A stretch of 64,000 nt of DNA from Sulfurimonas sp. HSL3-7. GTDB taxonomy: Bacteria; Campylobacterota; Campylobacteria; Campylobacterales; Sulfurimonadaceae. The translations under genes were made by a program, and so were the position numbers. Shown piece after piece: positions 45,355 to 53,614 of this stretch; within the stretch, counting starts at the first letter, position 1; each line of letters starts with the position of its first letter. Location: the NCBI RefSeq assembly GCF_039645985.1, contig NZ_CP147919.1, positions 2,046,001 to 2,110,000 of the forward strand, in the 5' to 3' direction. The notes beneath the pieces were generated by a model. That model was not told where the DNA came from and did not search any database. It saw only the letters and a list, made by a program, of their open reading frames with translations.

Positions 45355-45768
45355 ATGAGACATTACGAAAATCTTGTAATTGTTAAGCCGACATTAACAG
45401 AAGAAGAGACCAAAGCTTCAATCGCTGCGATTGAAGAAGTTTTAACGTCAAACGGCGCAGAAATTGTTGCACGTGACGAAATGGGTACAAAAAAACTTGC
45501 TTACCCTATCGCAAAAAACGAGCGTGGTTATTTCCATGTTGTTTATTACACAATGGCACCGGCTGCGATTGCCGAAGTTGAACGCCGTTTCCGTATCAAC
45601 GAAGACCTTCTTCGTTTTGTTACGATCAAATACGATTCTAAACGCGAAGTTACTGCATGGAATGATTTAGTTGCTAAAACTAAAAACAAACCAGCAGCAG
45701 CTCCGGCAGCAGAAGAAGCGCCAGCAGTAGAAGCTCCAGCAGCTGAAACAACTCCGGCAGCTGAATAA
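45355..45768 (+). CDS. rpsF: 30S ribosomal protein S6
   Basis: 137 residues from ATG 45355 behind AAAAGGAGAAATACTCT. The S6 core is typical: MRHYENLVIVKP, IAAIEEVLTSNGAEIVARDEMGTKKLAYPI, GYFHVVYYT, RFRINEDLLRFVTI. The C-terminal ~30 residues are an Ala/Pro/Glu-rich tail (AAAPAAEEAPAVEAPAAETTP), a known variable extension in this phylum. It heads the rpsF-ssb-rpsR operon; S6 pairs with S18 on the 30S platform. Confidence 0.97.
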   Translation: MRHYENLVIVKPTLTEEETKASIAAIEEVLTSNGAEIVARDEMGTKKLAYPIAKNERGYFHVVYYTMAPAAIAEVERRFRINEDLLRFVTIKYDSKREVTAWNDLVAKTKNKPAAAPAAEEAPAVEAPAAETTPAAE

Positions 45769-45783
45769 GTAAGGGAAACCCAG

Positions 45784-46335
45784 ATGTACAACAAAGTCGT
45801 CCTAGTAGGAAACCTGACACGAGATATTGAACTGCGCTACAGCCAGGCAGGCATGGCTATTGCCAAGACTGCGATCGCTACAAGCCGTAAATTCACTTCA
45901 AACGGTGAAAAAAAAGAGGAAGTGATGTTTATTGACATCACTTTTTTCGGACGCTCGGCAGAAGTGGCAAACCAATATCTTCGCAAGGGTTCAAAAATCC
46001 TTGTCGAAGGGCGTCTTCAGTTTGAACAGTGGGTTGATCAAAATGGCGGGAAACGTTCTAAACACTCTGTCGCTGTTGAGACAATGCAGATGCTCGATTC
46101 CAAAGGCGAAGGCCAGCAAGCCAACGCCCAAGGCGGATACAATGCACCTCAGCAAGCACAGGGCGGTTACGGACAACCGCAACAACAAACGCAATCTTCT
46201 TCATACAATGCTCCGCAGCAACAACAGTACCAGCAGCCATCGTATGGCCAGCCTGCACAGCAGCAAGCACCGAAGCAGAATATGCCGGCAGACCTACCGT
46301 CTATTGACATTGATGAAGATGAGATCCCATTCTAG
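45784..46335 (+). CDS. ssb: Single-stranded DNA-binding protein
   Basis: 183 residues. N-terminal OB fold (MYNKVVLVGNLTRDIELRYSQAGMAIAKTAIAT, EVMFIDITFFGRSAEVANQYLRKGSKILVEGRL), a Gln/Tyr-rich linker (~110-165) and the conserved acidic tip DIDEDEIPF that recruits partner proteins. It lies 15 bp after rpsF and is cotranscribed with it. Confidence 0.97.
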   Translation: MYNKVVLVGNLTRDIELRYSQAGMAIAKTAIATSRKFTSNGEKKEEVMFIDITFFGRSAEVANQYLRKGSKILVEGRLQFEQWVDQNGGKRSKHSVAVETMQMLDSKGEGQQANAQGGYNAPQQAQGGYGQPQQQTQSSSYNAPQQQQYQQPSYGQPAQQQAPKQNMPADLPSIDIDEDEIPF

Positions 46336-46379
46336 AGTCCAAAACGGCTCTACAGTAATAAACGCATAAGGAATTAATT

Positions 46380-46643
46380 ATGGCTGAAAGAAGAAAATAC
46401 AAAAAACGTTATTGTAAATATTGTGAAGCAAAAATTGACTTCATAGATTACAAAGATGCAGGTTCATTGAGATTCTCTCTCTCTGAGCGTTACAAGATCA
46501 TGCCACGTCGTTTGACTGGTAACTGTAAACGTCACCAAGAGATGGTTACTATTGCCATCAAACGTGCGCGTGCAGCAGCGATCATCCCTTACACTGTTAC
46601 ACGTAAAGCGGTTGTCAACAACCCTTTCGAAAACATCAAGTAA
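46380..46643 (+). CDS. rpsR: 30S ribosomal protein S18
   Basis: 87 residues with the S18 features: [26 protein letters not shown], the [39 protein letters not shown] core. Ribosome site AAGGAATTAATT. The end of the rpsF-ssb-rpsR operon. Confidence 0.97.
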   Translation: MAERRKYKKRYCKYCEAKIDFIDYKDAGSLRFSLSERYKIMPRRLTGNCKRHQEMVTIAIKRARAAAIIPYTVTRKAVVNNPFENIK

Positions 46644-46650
46644 GACCTCG

Positions 46651-46669
46651 GCGAAGCACAATGCTTCGC
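46651..46669 (+). terminator. Terminator of rpsF-ssb-rpsR
   Basis: GCGAAGCA (46651-46658) pairs with TGCTTCGC (46662-46669) around a 3-base loop, 8 bp after rpsR, followed by TGTTCT. Confidence 0.7.
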
Positions 46670-46793
46670 TGTTCTATCCCCTTCACCCCGACACCGCCAA
46701 TTGACATTAATCTTCATTATATAAACGATAGACACACCTCTTTACATGCCTTTGTCTTTATGATATTATAGATAGAGAGAAGAAGGAGCGAGT

Positions 46794-48179
46794 ATGCCTT
46801 TTATGGAACGTCTGCACAGTGCTTTAATACTGAAGACACCGATGTATCATCCCAACGAAGCCCATATTATCGAGCATACGCATGAGCTTTTTTATGAGAC
46901 CATCGTGCATGGCAACACACCCCAGATGGTGCAGATGATCGTGGAGGGTTTTGATGTCGATTTTCATGAAATGGCGCAGACACCGCCGCTTATCTTTGCG
47001 ATCAAATATAATCAAAGGGAGATCATCGACACCCTGCTCCTCTACGGTGCCCATGTCAATATCCAGGATAAAGACGGCAACACCCCGCTGCATTTCGCAC
47101 TCAAATTTGAACATATGGAAATCGTAACAACCCTGATCCGCTACGGCGCCGATGCAACCATAACCAATCATGAAGGTCTCTCCGCCATCGACACTGCTTC
47201 AGAGCAGTATCAGTCGATTATCAACGCAACCGTTTCTATGGTTGATACCAAAGCCTACAACATCTTCGAGACGGCACGCCTGGGAGACCTTAACCGCCTT
47301 ATCCACAGCGTTCAAAACCATCAACAGCTTTTTCAGACAAATCAAGAGGGACAGTCCCTGCTTCATCTGGCGGTGCTGAGCAACAACATCAAAGTCGTGC
47401 TCTACCTGCTCAACAAGGGGCTTGATATTGACAAAGAGGACAGTGACGGGCTCACCCCGCTAATGCTGGCGATGAGTCATCCCCGCTATTTCAATATTGT
47501 ACTGCTGCTGCTCGATCGGCACGCATCCATTGAACACACCTCCTACAACGGCCACAGCGCATTGAGTATCGCGATTCGCAACGACAATCCCGAAGGGGCA
47601 AAAGTACTGGTCAAACGCGGCGCCAATATCAATATCATCGACAATGTCCATACGCCCCTTTCACTGACCCATATTGCCCTGAACCAATATCATGAGAGTG
47701 CACACGCCTACAGAGAGCTGGAGACGCTGCTCCTGAGCAAAGGGGCCAAGGTCGATGTTGCCCTTAACTCACTGGGATGGACCCCGCTTTGCTCTACAGT
47801 CACCAAAGTACAGGACACGGCCAATAAAGAGCATCTCCGCCTGCTTTTGCAACTCGGCGCCGACGTCAATCATTTGGATATAAACGGACGTACGCCGCTG
47901 ATGTTGGCGGCATCTATGGGGCGGCTTTCAGCCGTTAAACTACTTATGAGCAACTACGCTTCCAGCCATATAATCGACAATTACGGCTGGAGCGCCCTTA
48001 TGTTCGGGGTCTACTACAACCACTTTGAGACGGTAACTTTTATGCTTAACAACGGTGTTGACCCCAACCTTATCTCGTCGCAGGGGCTTACCGCACTCAA
48101 AATCGCGCAAGAGCACAAACGCTACAAGATGATCGACCTGCTGTTGGAATACGGAGCGATAGCGACAAAAGAGGAGTGA
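46794..48179 (+). CDS. Ankyrin-repeat protein
   Basis: 461 residues, start after AGAAGGAGCGAGT. About ten ankyrin repeats cover most of the length, e.g. DKDGNTPLHFALKFEHMEIVTTLIRYGADATI, DGLTPLMLAMSHPRYFNIVLLLLDRHASIEH, NGRTPLMLAASMGRLSAVKLLMSNYAS, YGWSALMFGVYYNHFETVTFMLNNGVDPNL. No signal peptide or effector domain, so it is a cytoplasmic binding scaffold of unknown partner. It stands between rpsR and the secreted peptidase. Confidence 0.88.
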   Translation: MPFMERLHSALILKTPMYHPNEAHIIEHTHELFYETIVHGNTPQMVQMIVEGFDVDFHEMAQTPPLIFAIKYNQREIIDTLLLYGAHVNIQDKDGNTPLHFALKFEHMEIVTTLIRYGADATITNHEGLSAIDTASEQYQSIINATVSMVDTKAYNIFETARLGDLNRLIHSVQNHQQLFQTNQEGQSLLHLAVLSNNIKVVLYLLNKGLDIDKEDSDGLTPLMLAMSHPRYFNIVLLLLDRHASIEHTSYNGHSALSIAIRNDNPEGAKVLVKRGANINIIDNVHTPLSLTHIALNQYHESAHAYRELETLLLSKGAKVDVALNSLGWTPLCSTVTKVQDTANKEHLRLLLQLGADVNHLDINGRTPLMLAASMGRLSAVKLLMSNYASSHIIDNYGWSALMFGVYYNHFETVTFMLNNGVDPNLISSQGLTALKIAQEHKRYKMIDLLLEYGAIATKEE

Positions 48180-48200
48180 AAACGATTCGCTACGCCGGAC

Positions 48201-51002
48201 CTAAAATACAGCGCCGAGTGAAAATCTGTAGTTATGGGCCTCTTTGGTATTGTCATTGTAGATATATTCCATACGGACCGGGACACTCAAGCGGTTCATA
48301 AGCAAGATCTCCAGAGTAACGCCCACAGTGGTCTCATTATAGACGGTATGCCCGCTACGCGCATTCCAGCTGAAATCGGCCTGGCCAAAATCCTGTATAT
48401 CGTAGTAGCGCTGTTTGACGTAAAGGGCCTCCCTGGTTAGCGAGAACGGAAAGGTGAAGAACAAAAGACGCCCGTCAAACTGTTTTGTCAAAGAGAGTTC
48501 TCCTACTGCGGCCTGTTTCACAAAACGGGTGTGCTCCAGTGAAGGCATCACCACGGAAGAAGGATCTATAAAGAGCGACGTCTGGAAATTGCTGAATTTA
48601 ACTCCGCGTGTATAATCCGCATCCTCTACAGTCGAACCGTCTCTCTCATAATCTGATCGTACGCCCTTGAGGGCCATTCCTATATAGAACTTGTACGGAA
48701 GGTCATGCGAGAGGGTATACTCAAAACCGTAAGAGCGGTCACCCCGGTCATACGAACCAAACAGTGAGAGCGCGTTGAGATAGTTGATGAACATCGACTG
48801 CCCATACTGCTCGCTATGGGCGAGGTTTCCGCTCAGCACCAACGGCGAACGGGCATTATTGTCGTAATCCTGGTAGTAACTCAACTGAACGTCACCCCGG
48901 TCGTATCCGCGCTGGATCACCGGCAACCGCAGGTAGGCCGAAAGGCCGTACCTGCGGCTGTCTTTTTCGATATCACGTGAGAACGTCGAATATTCGTTTG
49001 TCGTTGCATTGTAGTCGTAGTAGGTATTGGCATCGCCTTCATTGTAGACGCCGTATAGCGTTCCTCCGAATTCAAGCAGGTGCGCACCGTTGGCATACCC
49101 CAGTCCGGCAACCCCGACCTCATCGATGCCACTCTGTGCAAAAAGAGAGAAGGTGTTGCTCAAAAGAGGGTCTGTAAAACTTGCTGCCAGCGAATAGGTA
49201 AAGAGTCTCTTTCCGTTTTTGCTGGCGGTGCCAAAGCTTACCGTCGACCCGCCGTAATGGAGATTGAGCGGTCCGTAATAGGGATCGTCCAAGGTCAGTT
49301 GTTCTCTTTTGTTCTGTGCTTCGCGGGCCGCGAAACCGGCAGTGCTGAAACGAGAATCCTCTTCAAAAAAATATTTGACCGCATACGGAGCCTCTTCCCT
49401 GCTCTCGAGAGGGTTGATGACATAGTAGTAGTTGTCACTGCCGATCGCAGCAATCAACACCTCTTCGTCATTGACCAAGCGCGCTTCGACCACGTTGTCC
49501 GCTCTGCAGACGCGCGCTACTCCGCTCTCTCCCACCCGGTACAGAGAGCTCCCCTTTTCGCTGTTGGCGACGAAATAGACACGGCCGCTGCTGTCCACAT
49601 CACTGACGATCCCGTAATAGCCGTCATAACTGTAGAGCGGAGTTCTGTTGCGGTAGAGTGTGCGTCTCTTGCCGTTCTGCACAAAATAGTAGAGGTTATC
49701 GTCTCTGTCGATGTGCACCGATGAATTGACCTGCGCGTAAAAGTCGTCGCCGAGATACAGCTGCGGCTGATCGAAGGAGGAAGGGACATCGAAATAGACC
49801 GGAGTTCCGCCTTTCAGATAACCCTGGATCATCCTCGACTCAGTACCGTCGATAATATGACCGTTTTCATCAAAAAGCCCCTGATAGATCCTGGTCGGAT
49901 TGACAAATCCGCTTCCTTGTGTACGGTACTCGTCGTGCAGATTGATGATCTTTCCTTGGAAATAGCTCTCTCTCTCAACCTTGAGCACTTTGTCTTTTTT
50001 AAAAAGACGGACCAGTTCGGGGGCGCGCCGGGCATCCGAGATCAGAAAATAGATCTTGTCATAGCTGCTGTTCAACGAAGTGAAATATTTCGATGTGACA
50101 AGAGGTGTTCCCTCTGTCTCGGCAAAACCTTCCGATGCCTGCAGAAGCCATTGGTTGAATCCGGCGATCGCCTCTTCATAGCTCTCGCCAAACGTGATCC
50201 TGAAGATATGGTTGGTACGAAACGGCCAGAGCCACGACCTGGAGTGGTTGTAGAAAAAACTGTTTGCCTTTTCAATGCCGTACTTCTCAGCCAGATAGAG
50301 GTGAAAGAATCCGCCTATGATATAGTGCCTGTCATAATAGGGAAACGCATGTGTGGTCTGATTGAACAGAAACTGCGGCGTAATATGCCCCGCCCTTGCC
50401 TGCATAACGGTCTCGGCTTTAAAACGGCCGCTGTATAGACGTCCCCCGTTGCCCTGCCAGGACTCGTTCAATACGGCATTGCCTTCCAACAGGAAAGAAG
50501 TGATCGTCACGTTGGGAACGCTGAAAAGCGGGAAAAACCCTGCTATCATCACACTGTTACCCAAGACACTGTGCAGGCCCTTTGTGACCGGGCTCGCCTT
50601 GGCATTGAGCTGATAGTTGTGCGCGGTCTCGTGATAGAGCAGCGTATTAAGCCATGATGTCGATGCAAAATAATCGGCCTGCAGCGAACCGCCCCCGTAA
50701 TTGATCTGCAGATTATAGGGGAACTGTGTCGAAAAACCGTTGGCGACCTGGTTTTGCTGAGAGATGATCCCGACATGCAGCGGCGTATCCATCGCATAAC
50801 CGAAAGTGTCTTGGTACTCTTTGTTGATCAAAGGCGCCAGAGCCATTGCCTGCTCGGCGGCATAACGGTTCTGCTTCGTGTAGATGAGCTCGACATTCTC
50901 CTTCCCGGCTTTGTAATACTGCTCATCACCCGGAACGATCGCCGCACCGCCATAGAGCAATGAACCGAAGATAACCGTATAAAGAAAAAGGCTTTTTGTC
51001 AT
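48201..51002 (-). CDS. Secreted gluzincin-like metallopeptidase with C-terminal beta-barrel
   Basis: 933 residues. Signal peptide MTKSLFLYTVIFGSLLYGGAA. Residues ~40-300 form a zinc-protease-like domain with HETAH (~124-128) and a possible third ligand Glu (~173, in LLEGNAVLNES), the HExxH + E pattern of gluzincins. The middle (~320-560) has repeated strands like a propeller (SVHIDRDDNLYYFVQNGKRRTLY; GIVSDVDSSGRVYFVANSEKGSSLY). The C-terminal ~340 residues alternate strands and end NYRFSLGAVF, as in an outer-membrane barrel. A cell-surface protease is likely; the fusion is unusual. Start weakly supported. Confidence 0.75.
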   Translation of the reverse strand: MTKSLFLYTVIFGSLLYGGAAIVPGDEQYYKAGKENVELIYTKQNRYAAEQAMALAPLINKEYQDTFGYAMDTPLHVGIISQQNQVANGFSTQFPYNLQINYGGGSLQADYFASTSWLNTLLYHETAHNYQLNAKASPVTKGLHSVLGNSVMIAGFFPLFSVPNVTITSFLLEGNAVLNESWQGNGGRLYSGRFKAETVMQARAGHITPQFLFNQTTHAFPYYDRHYIIGGFFHLYLAEKYGIEKANSFFYNHSRSWLWPFRTNHIFRITFGESYEEAIAGFNQWLLQASEGFAETEGTPLVTSKYFTSLNSSYDKIYFLISDARRAPELVRLFKKDKVLKVERESYFQGKIINLHDEYRTQGSGFVNPTRIYQGLFDENGHIIDGTESRMIQGYLKGGTPVYFDVPSSFDQPQLYLGDDFYAQVNSSVHIDRDDNLYYFVQNGKRRTLYRNRTPLYSYDGYYGIVSDVDSSGRVYFVANSEKGSSLYRVGESGVARVCRADNVVEARLVNDEEVLIAAIGSDNYYYVINPLESREEAPYAVKYFFEEDSRFSTAGFAAREAQNKREQLTLDDPYYGPLNLHYGGSTVSFGTASKNGKRLFTYSLAASFTDPLLSNTFSLFAQSGIDEVGVAGLGYANGAHLLEFGGTLYGVYNEGDANTYYDYNATTNEYSTFSRDIEKDSRRYGLSAYLRLPVIQRGYDRGDVQLSYYQDYDNNARSPLVLSGNLAHSEQYGQSMFINYLNALSLFGSYDRGDRSYGFEYTLSHDLPYKFYIGMALKGVRSDYERDGSTVEDADYTRGVKFSNFQTSLFIDPSSVVMPSLEHTRFVKQAAVGELSLTKQFDGRLLFFTFPFSLTREALYVKQRYYDIQDFGQADFSWNARSGHTVYNETTVGVTLEILLMNRLSVPVRMEYIYNDNTKEAHNYRFSLGAVF

Positions 51003-51116
51003 GTCAACTGCTTTAGATAGGCTACAGCCATTTTAACAGAACTTTAATGATATCGTTTTGATGATGCGATTAATTGGAAGGGATGAAAGGTTTAAAATAT
51101 CGTTTAAGTAAACGAA

Positions 51117-51135
51117 GGCGTACTAGATGTACGCC
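51117..51135. other. Short hairpin downstream of the cytochrome c gene
   Basis: GGCGTAC (51117-51123) pairs with GTACGCC (51129-51135). It lies about 60 bp past the cytochrome c stop on the minus strand and may be its terminator. Confidence 0.3.
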
Positions 51136-51193
51136 GGGGCGCTTCGGGTGCACAACAGCCAGGGGCTGAAAGCTGCACTAAAGCTAAGATGGT

Positions 51194-51526
51194 TTAGCCA
51201 CAAGAAGGAACGTTTCCTGAATCAGAACCGTACTCGTAAAGGAAATCTTTAAGATCTGCTGCAGATTTTTCGAATTTTTTACCGTTAGCATATTTCTCTG
51301 CTTTGGTACCTTTGTGCCATTCTTTGAATACAGCACCGTTATCTTCGAATGCTTCTTCCCACTCGTCTTGAGTTTTCATAGCAGCACCTTTAGTACCGTT
51401 ACCGTGACATTTTTTACACTGTTTAAGGTAAGCTTTTTGACCTTTTTTGATGTCAGCGTTTGCAGATGTTGCAAACATACCTAGGGCTACGAGTGATGCT
51501 AATAGAATTGAAGTCTGTTTTTTCAT
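51194..51526 (-). CDS. Small monohaem cytochrome c
   Basis: 110 residues: signal peptide MKKQTSILLASLVALGMFATSANA, then CKKCHG, a single CxxCH haem c site. The other axial ligand is not obvious: candidates are M in GAAMKTQDEW or H in EWHKGTKAE. A C-terminal cysteine is present (VPSCG). Expected in the periplasm as an electron shuttle. Preceding region has AAGGAGAAAATAGAGC-type ribosome site. It is alone on the minus strand. Confidence 0.88.
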   Translation of the reverse strand: MKKQTSILLASLVALGMFATSANADIKKGQKAYLKQCKKCHGNGTKGAAMKTQDEWEEAFEDNGAVFKEWHKGTKAEKYANGKKFEKSAADLKDFLYEYGSDSGNVPSCG

Positions 51527-51634
51527 GCTCTATTTTCTCCTTGTGATGAAAAGTTGATAAAATCATACATGAGCATAACTAAATCTAAAGTAAAGATGTT
51601 CCTCTAGCGGTGAATATTCATAAAAAAGCGTTAC

Positions 51635-51976
51635 CTATTCGTCTTCGTCCGCCGTTTCCAGCTCATCTTCCTGTTCAGCCGTTTTGACCGTCTGGCGAAT
51701 CTTGTCCTGACGCATTTTACGGTTGCTCGTATGCTTGAGCTTTTCGAGTGTCTTATCGTCAAGTCCCATCTCTTTCTTGATCGCTTCGTCATCGAAACCG
51801 GCCACTTCAAGAACATAGACTTTCAGCTCACGTTTGGTCATATTACGCTTGAGGATGTTGTAAAGCTCAACCTCGTTATTGCTGATCATTGCCGTAGGAC
51901 AGCCGTAAAAGTCAGCCAAAGTCGCGCGAATGGACTTCTCGCCGTTGTATTTGTACCAGATCGAATTTTCTAACAT
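51635..51976 (-). CDS. Small putative HTH protein, unknown function
   Basis: 113 residues. The middle reads like a sigma-region-4/LuxR-like helix-turn-helix: NMTKRELKVYVLEVAGFDDEAIKKEMGLDDKTLEKLKHTSNRKM. The tail is acidic (QEDELETADEDE). No other domain. Its ATG overlaps the stop of serB by one base, so it is translated after serB. A DNA-binding or RNA polymerase-binding role is a guess. Confidence 0.6.
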   Translation of the reverse strand: MLENSIWYKYNGEKSIRATLADFYGCPTAMISNNEVELYNILKRNMTKRELKVYVLEVAGFDDEAIKKEMGLDDKTLEKLKHTSNRKMRQDKIRQTVKTAEQEDELETADEDE

Positions 51977-52596
51977 TATATTTCCTTCAAGATCAGTGTC
52001 AGATCTTTTTTATCTATTATTATATTGGCCTCTTTTTTCAGGATCTCTCTGCCACAGAAGGCAACGCGGGTACCGGCATGGGCAAACATACTCAAGTCAT
52101 TGGCCCCGTCGCCGACCACCATCGTCTCCTCTTCGCTGACGCCCAGGATACTCTGCAGCCTTACCAGCATGTCGCCTTTGGAGAAGTTAAACATCATATC
52201 CCCACCCACAAGTCCGGTCAGTTTGCCCTCTTTGACATGCAGGGCATTGGAGAAGTCGGCGTCATAGCCCAAAATATCTTTGGCATAGGTCGTCGCCGTT
52301 CTGAACCCGCCGCTGAAACAGACCACCGTCATGCCGCGCTTTTTAAGTTCGGCGATCGTCTCTATCGCACCCGGCATATAAGGAAGCGATTGGCTGATCT
52401 CTTCGACCTTGGCGTAATCCAGCCCTTTGAGCAGGCCGACCCTCTCCTGAAGCGACTCAAAAAAGTCCAGCTCGCCGGCCATCGCCCTCTCGGTGATCTC
52501 GGAAACCTGCTCGCCGATTCCCAGCGCCTCCGCAAAAAAATCGATCGTTTCGCCATCCATCAGGGTCGAATCAAAATCAAACACACATAATTTCAT
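51976..52596 (-). CDS. serB: Phosphoserine phosphatase
   Basis: HAD-superfamily enzyme that dephosphorylates phosphoserine in serine synthesis. Motif I CVFDFDSTLMDGETID (nucleophile Asp in DFDST), motif II VVCFSGGF, and motif III/IV MVVGDGANDLSMFAHAG. 206 residues, consistent with the short SerB form. Overlaps the 51635 gene start by one base. Confidence 0.9.
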   Translation of the reverse strand: MKLCVFDFDSTLMDGETIDFFAEALGIGEQVSEITERAMAGELDFFESLQERVGLLKGLDYAKVEEISQSLPYMPGAIETIAELKKRGMTVVCFSGGFRTATTYAKDILGYDADFSNALHVKEGKLTGLVGGDMMFNFSKGDMLVRLQSILGVSEEETMVVGDGANDLSMFAHAGTRVAFCGREILKKEANIIIDKKDLTLILKEI

Positions 52597-52617
52597 AATA
52601 AATTACTCTTCTTTCGT

Positions 52618-52623
52618 TATAAT
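52618..52623 (+). promoter_or_regulatory. -10 box upstream of metF
   Basis: Exact TATAAT 28 bp before the TTG start at 52652, in the divergent serB/metF gap. Confidence 0.5.
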
Positions 52624-52651
52624 CACGCAATTATAGCGTAGGAAGCCCTTT

Positions 52652-53560
52652 TTGTTTGAACAACTGATCGATAAACTGCAAAACTCAACATACATCACCC
52701 TTGAGACGACCCCGCCGCATTCGGCCCGTTTCAAACCGGTTATCGATACGATTGCAGCGCTGGAACTCGACAAACTGGTTGACGGGTTCAGCACGACGGA
52801 CAACCCCCTTGCCAAACTCAAATACAATGCCCTTTTTGCAGCCCAGCTCCTGCAGAACCGTTTCAACAAACCGGTCCTGGCTACGATGAGTATGCGCGAC
52901 CGAAACCGCATCGCTCTGCAGTCCGACCTTCTGGGCGCCAACGAAGCGGATGTCCGGGCCATACTGGCACTGACGGGCGACCCGGCCAAGATCTCCGATC
53001 AGAAAGAGGCCAAAGGTGTTTTTGAGGGCGATTCCACCTTCCTGCTTGACATCATCACGTCGCTCAACAGCGGCAGCGACTTGATGGGCAAGCCCTTTAA
53101 AGATGCCCCTGAAACGATCTACCCTTTTGCTGTCGTCAACGCCCACGCGCGCAACCCGAAATCCCTGCAGAAAAAGATGCTCAAAAAAATCAACCACGGC
53201 GCTGTCGGGATCATCACGCAACCCGTCTATGATATAGAGAATGCCAAAATGTTGGTGGAGTTGATGGAGAGTGCAAACCGCGAAAGTGAACAGCAGAGCA
53301 GTGCCACGCTGATATTGGGCATATTTCCGATCACAAAACTGCGTACCGCACAATTTCTCGATGCCCATGTACCCGGTATCCATGTCCCGGCATACTGGCT
53401 TGAAGCCCTTGAAAATGCGGCCGATATTTCAACGGACGAAGAGTACAGGGTCGGCTTTGATCTCAGCAAAAAACTCTTTGACGATATCAAGGCCATCCAC
53501 CCGAAAATACACCTGATGACCGCCAACCACTTTCAGATCGCAAAAGAGATCCTCGCTTAA
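52652..53560 (+). CDS. metF: Methylenetetrahydrofolate reductase family
   Basis: 302-residue TIM-barrel flavoenzyme that reduces methylene-THF to methyl-THF for methionine synthesis. Starts at TTG 52652 after AGGAAG; no ATG upstream fits. Landmarks: YITLETTPPHSARFKP (the usual FEFFPP is altered to LETTPP), ATMSMRDRNRIALQSDLLGA, ILALTGDP, HGAVGIITQPVYDIENA, AYWLEALENAADIS. The family assignment is good, but the altered N-terminal motif leaves room for a related reductase. Confidence 0.8.
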   Translation: MFEQLIDKLQNSTYITLETTPPHSARFKPVIDTIAALELDKLVDGFSTTDNPLAKLKYNALFAAQLLQNRFNKPVLATMSMRDRNRIALQSDLLGANEADVRAILALTGDPAKISDQKEAKGVFEGDSTFLLDIITSLNSGSDLMGKPFKDAPETIYPFAVVNAHARNPKSLQKKMLKKINHGAVGIITQPVYDIENAKMLVELMESANRESEQQSSATLILGIFPITKLRTAQFLDAHVPGIHVPAYWLEALENAADISTDEEYRVGFDLSKKLFDDIKAIHPKIHLMTANHFQIAKEILA

Positions 53561-53614
53561 TATAAGATTTGTAAACTTCTTGTTATAGTTTATTAAATAC
53601 TTCCAAGGTACGCA

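Noticed and set aside
49080-49724. 214-codon frame on the plus strand
   Set aside because: It is a shadow of the peptidase-barrel gene on the minus strand, with no plausible domain.
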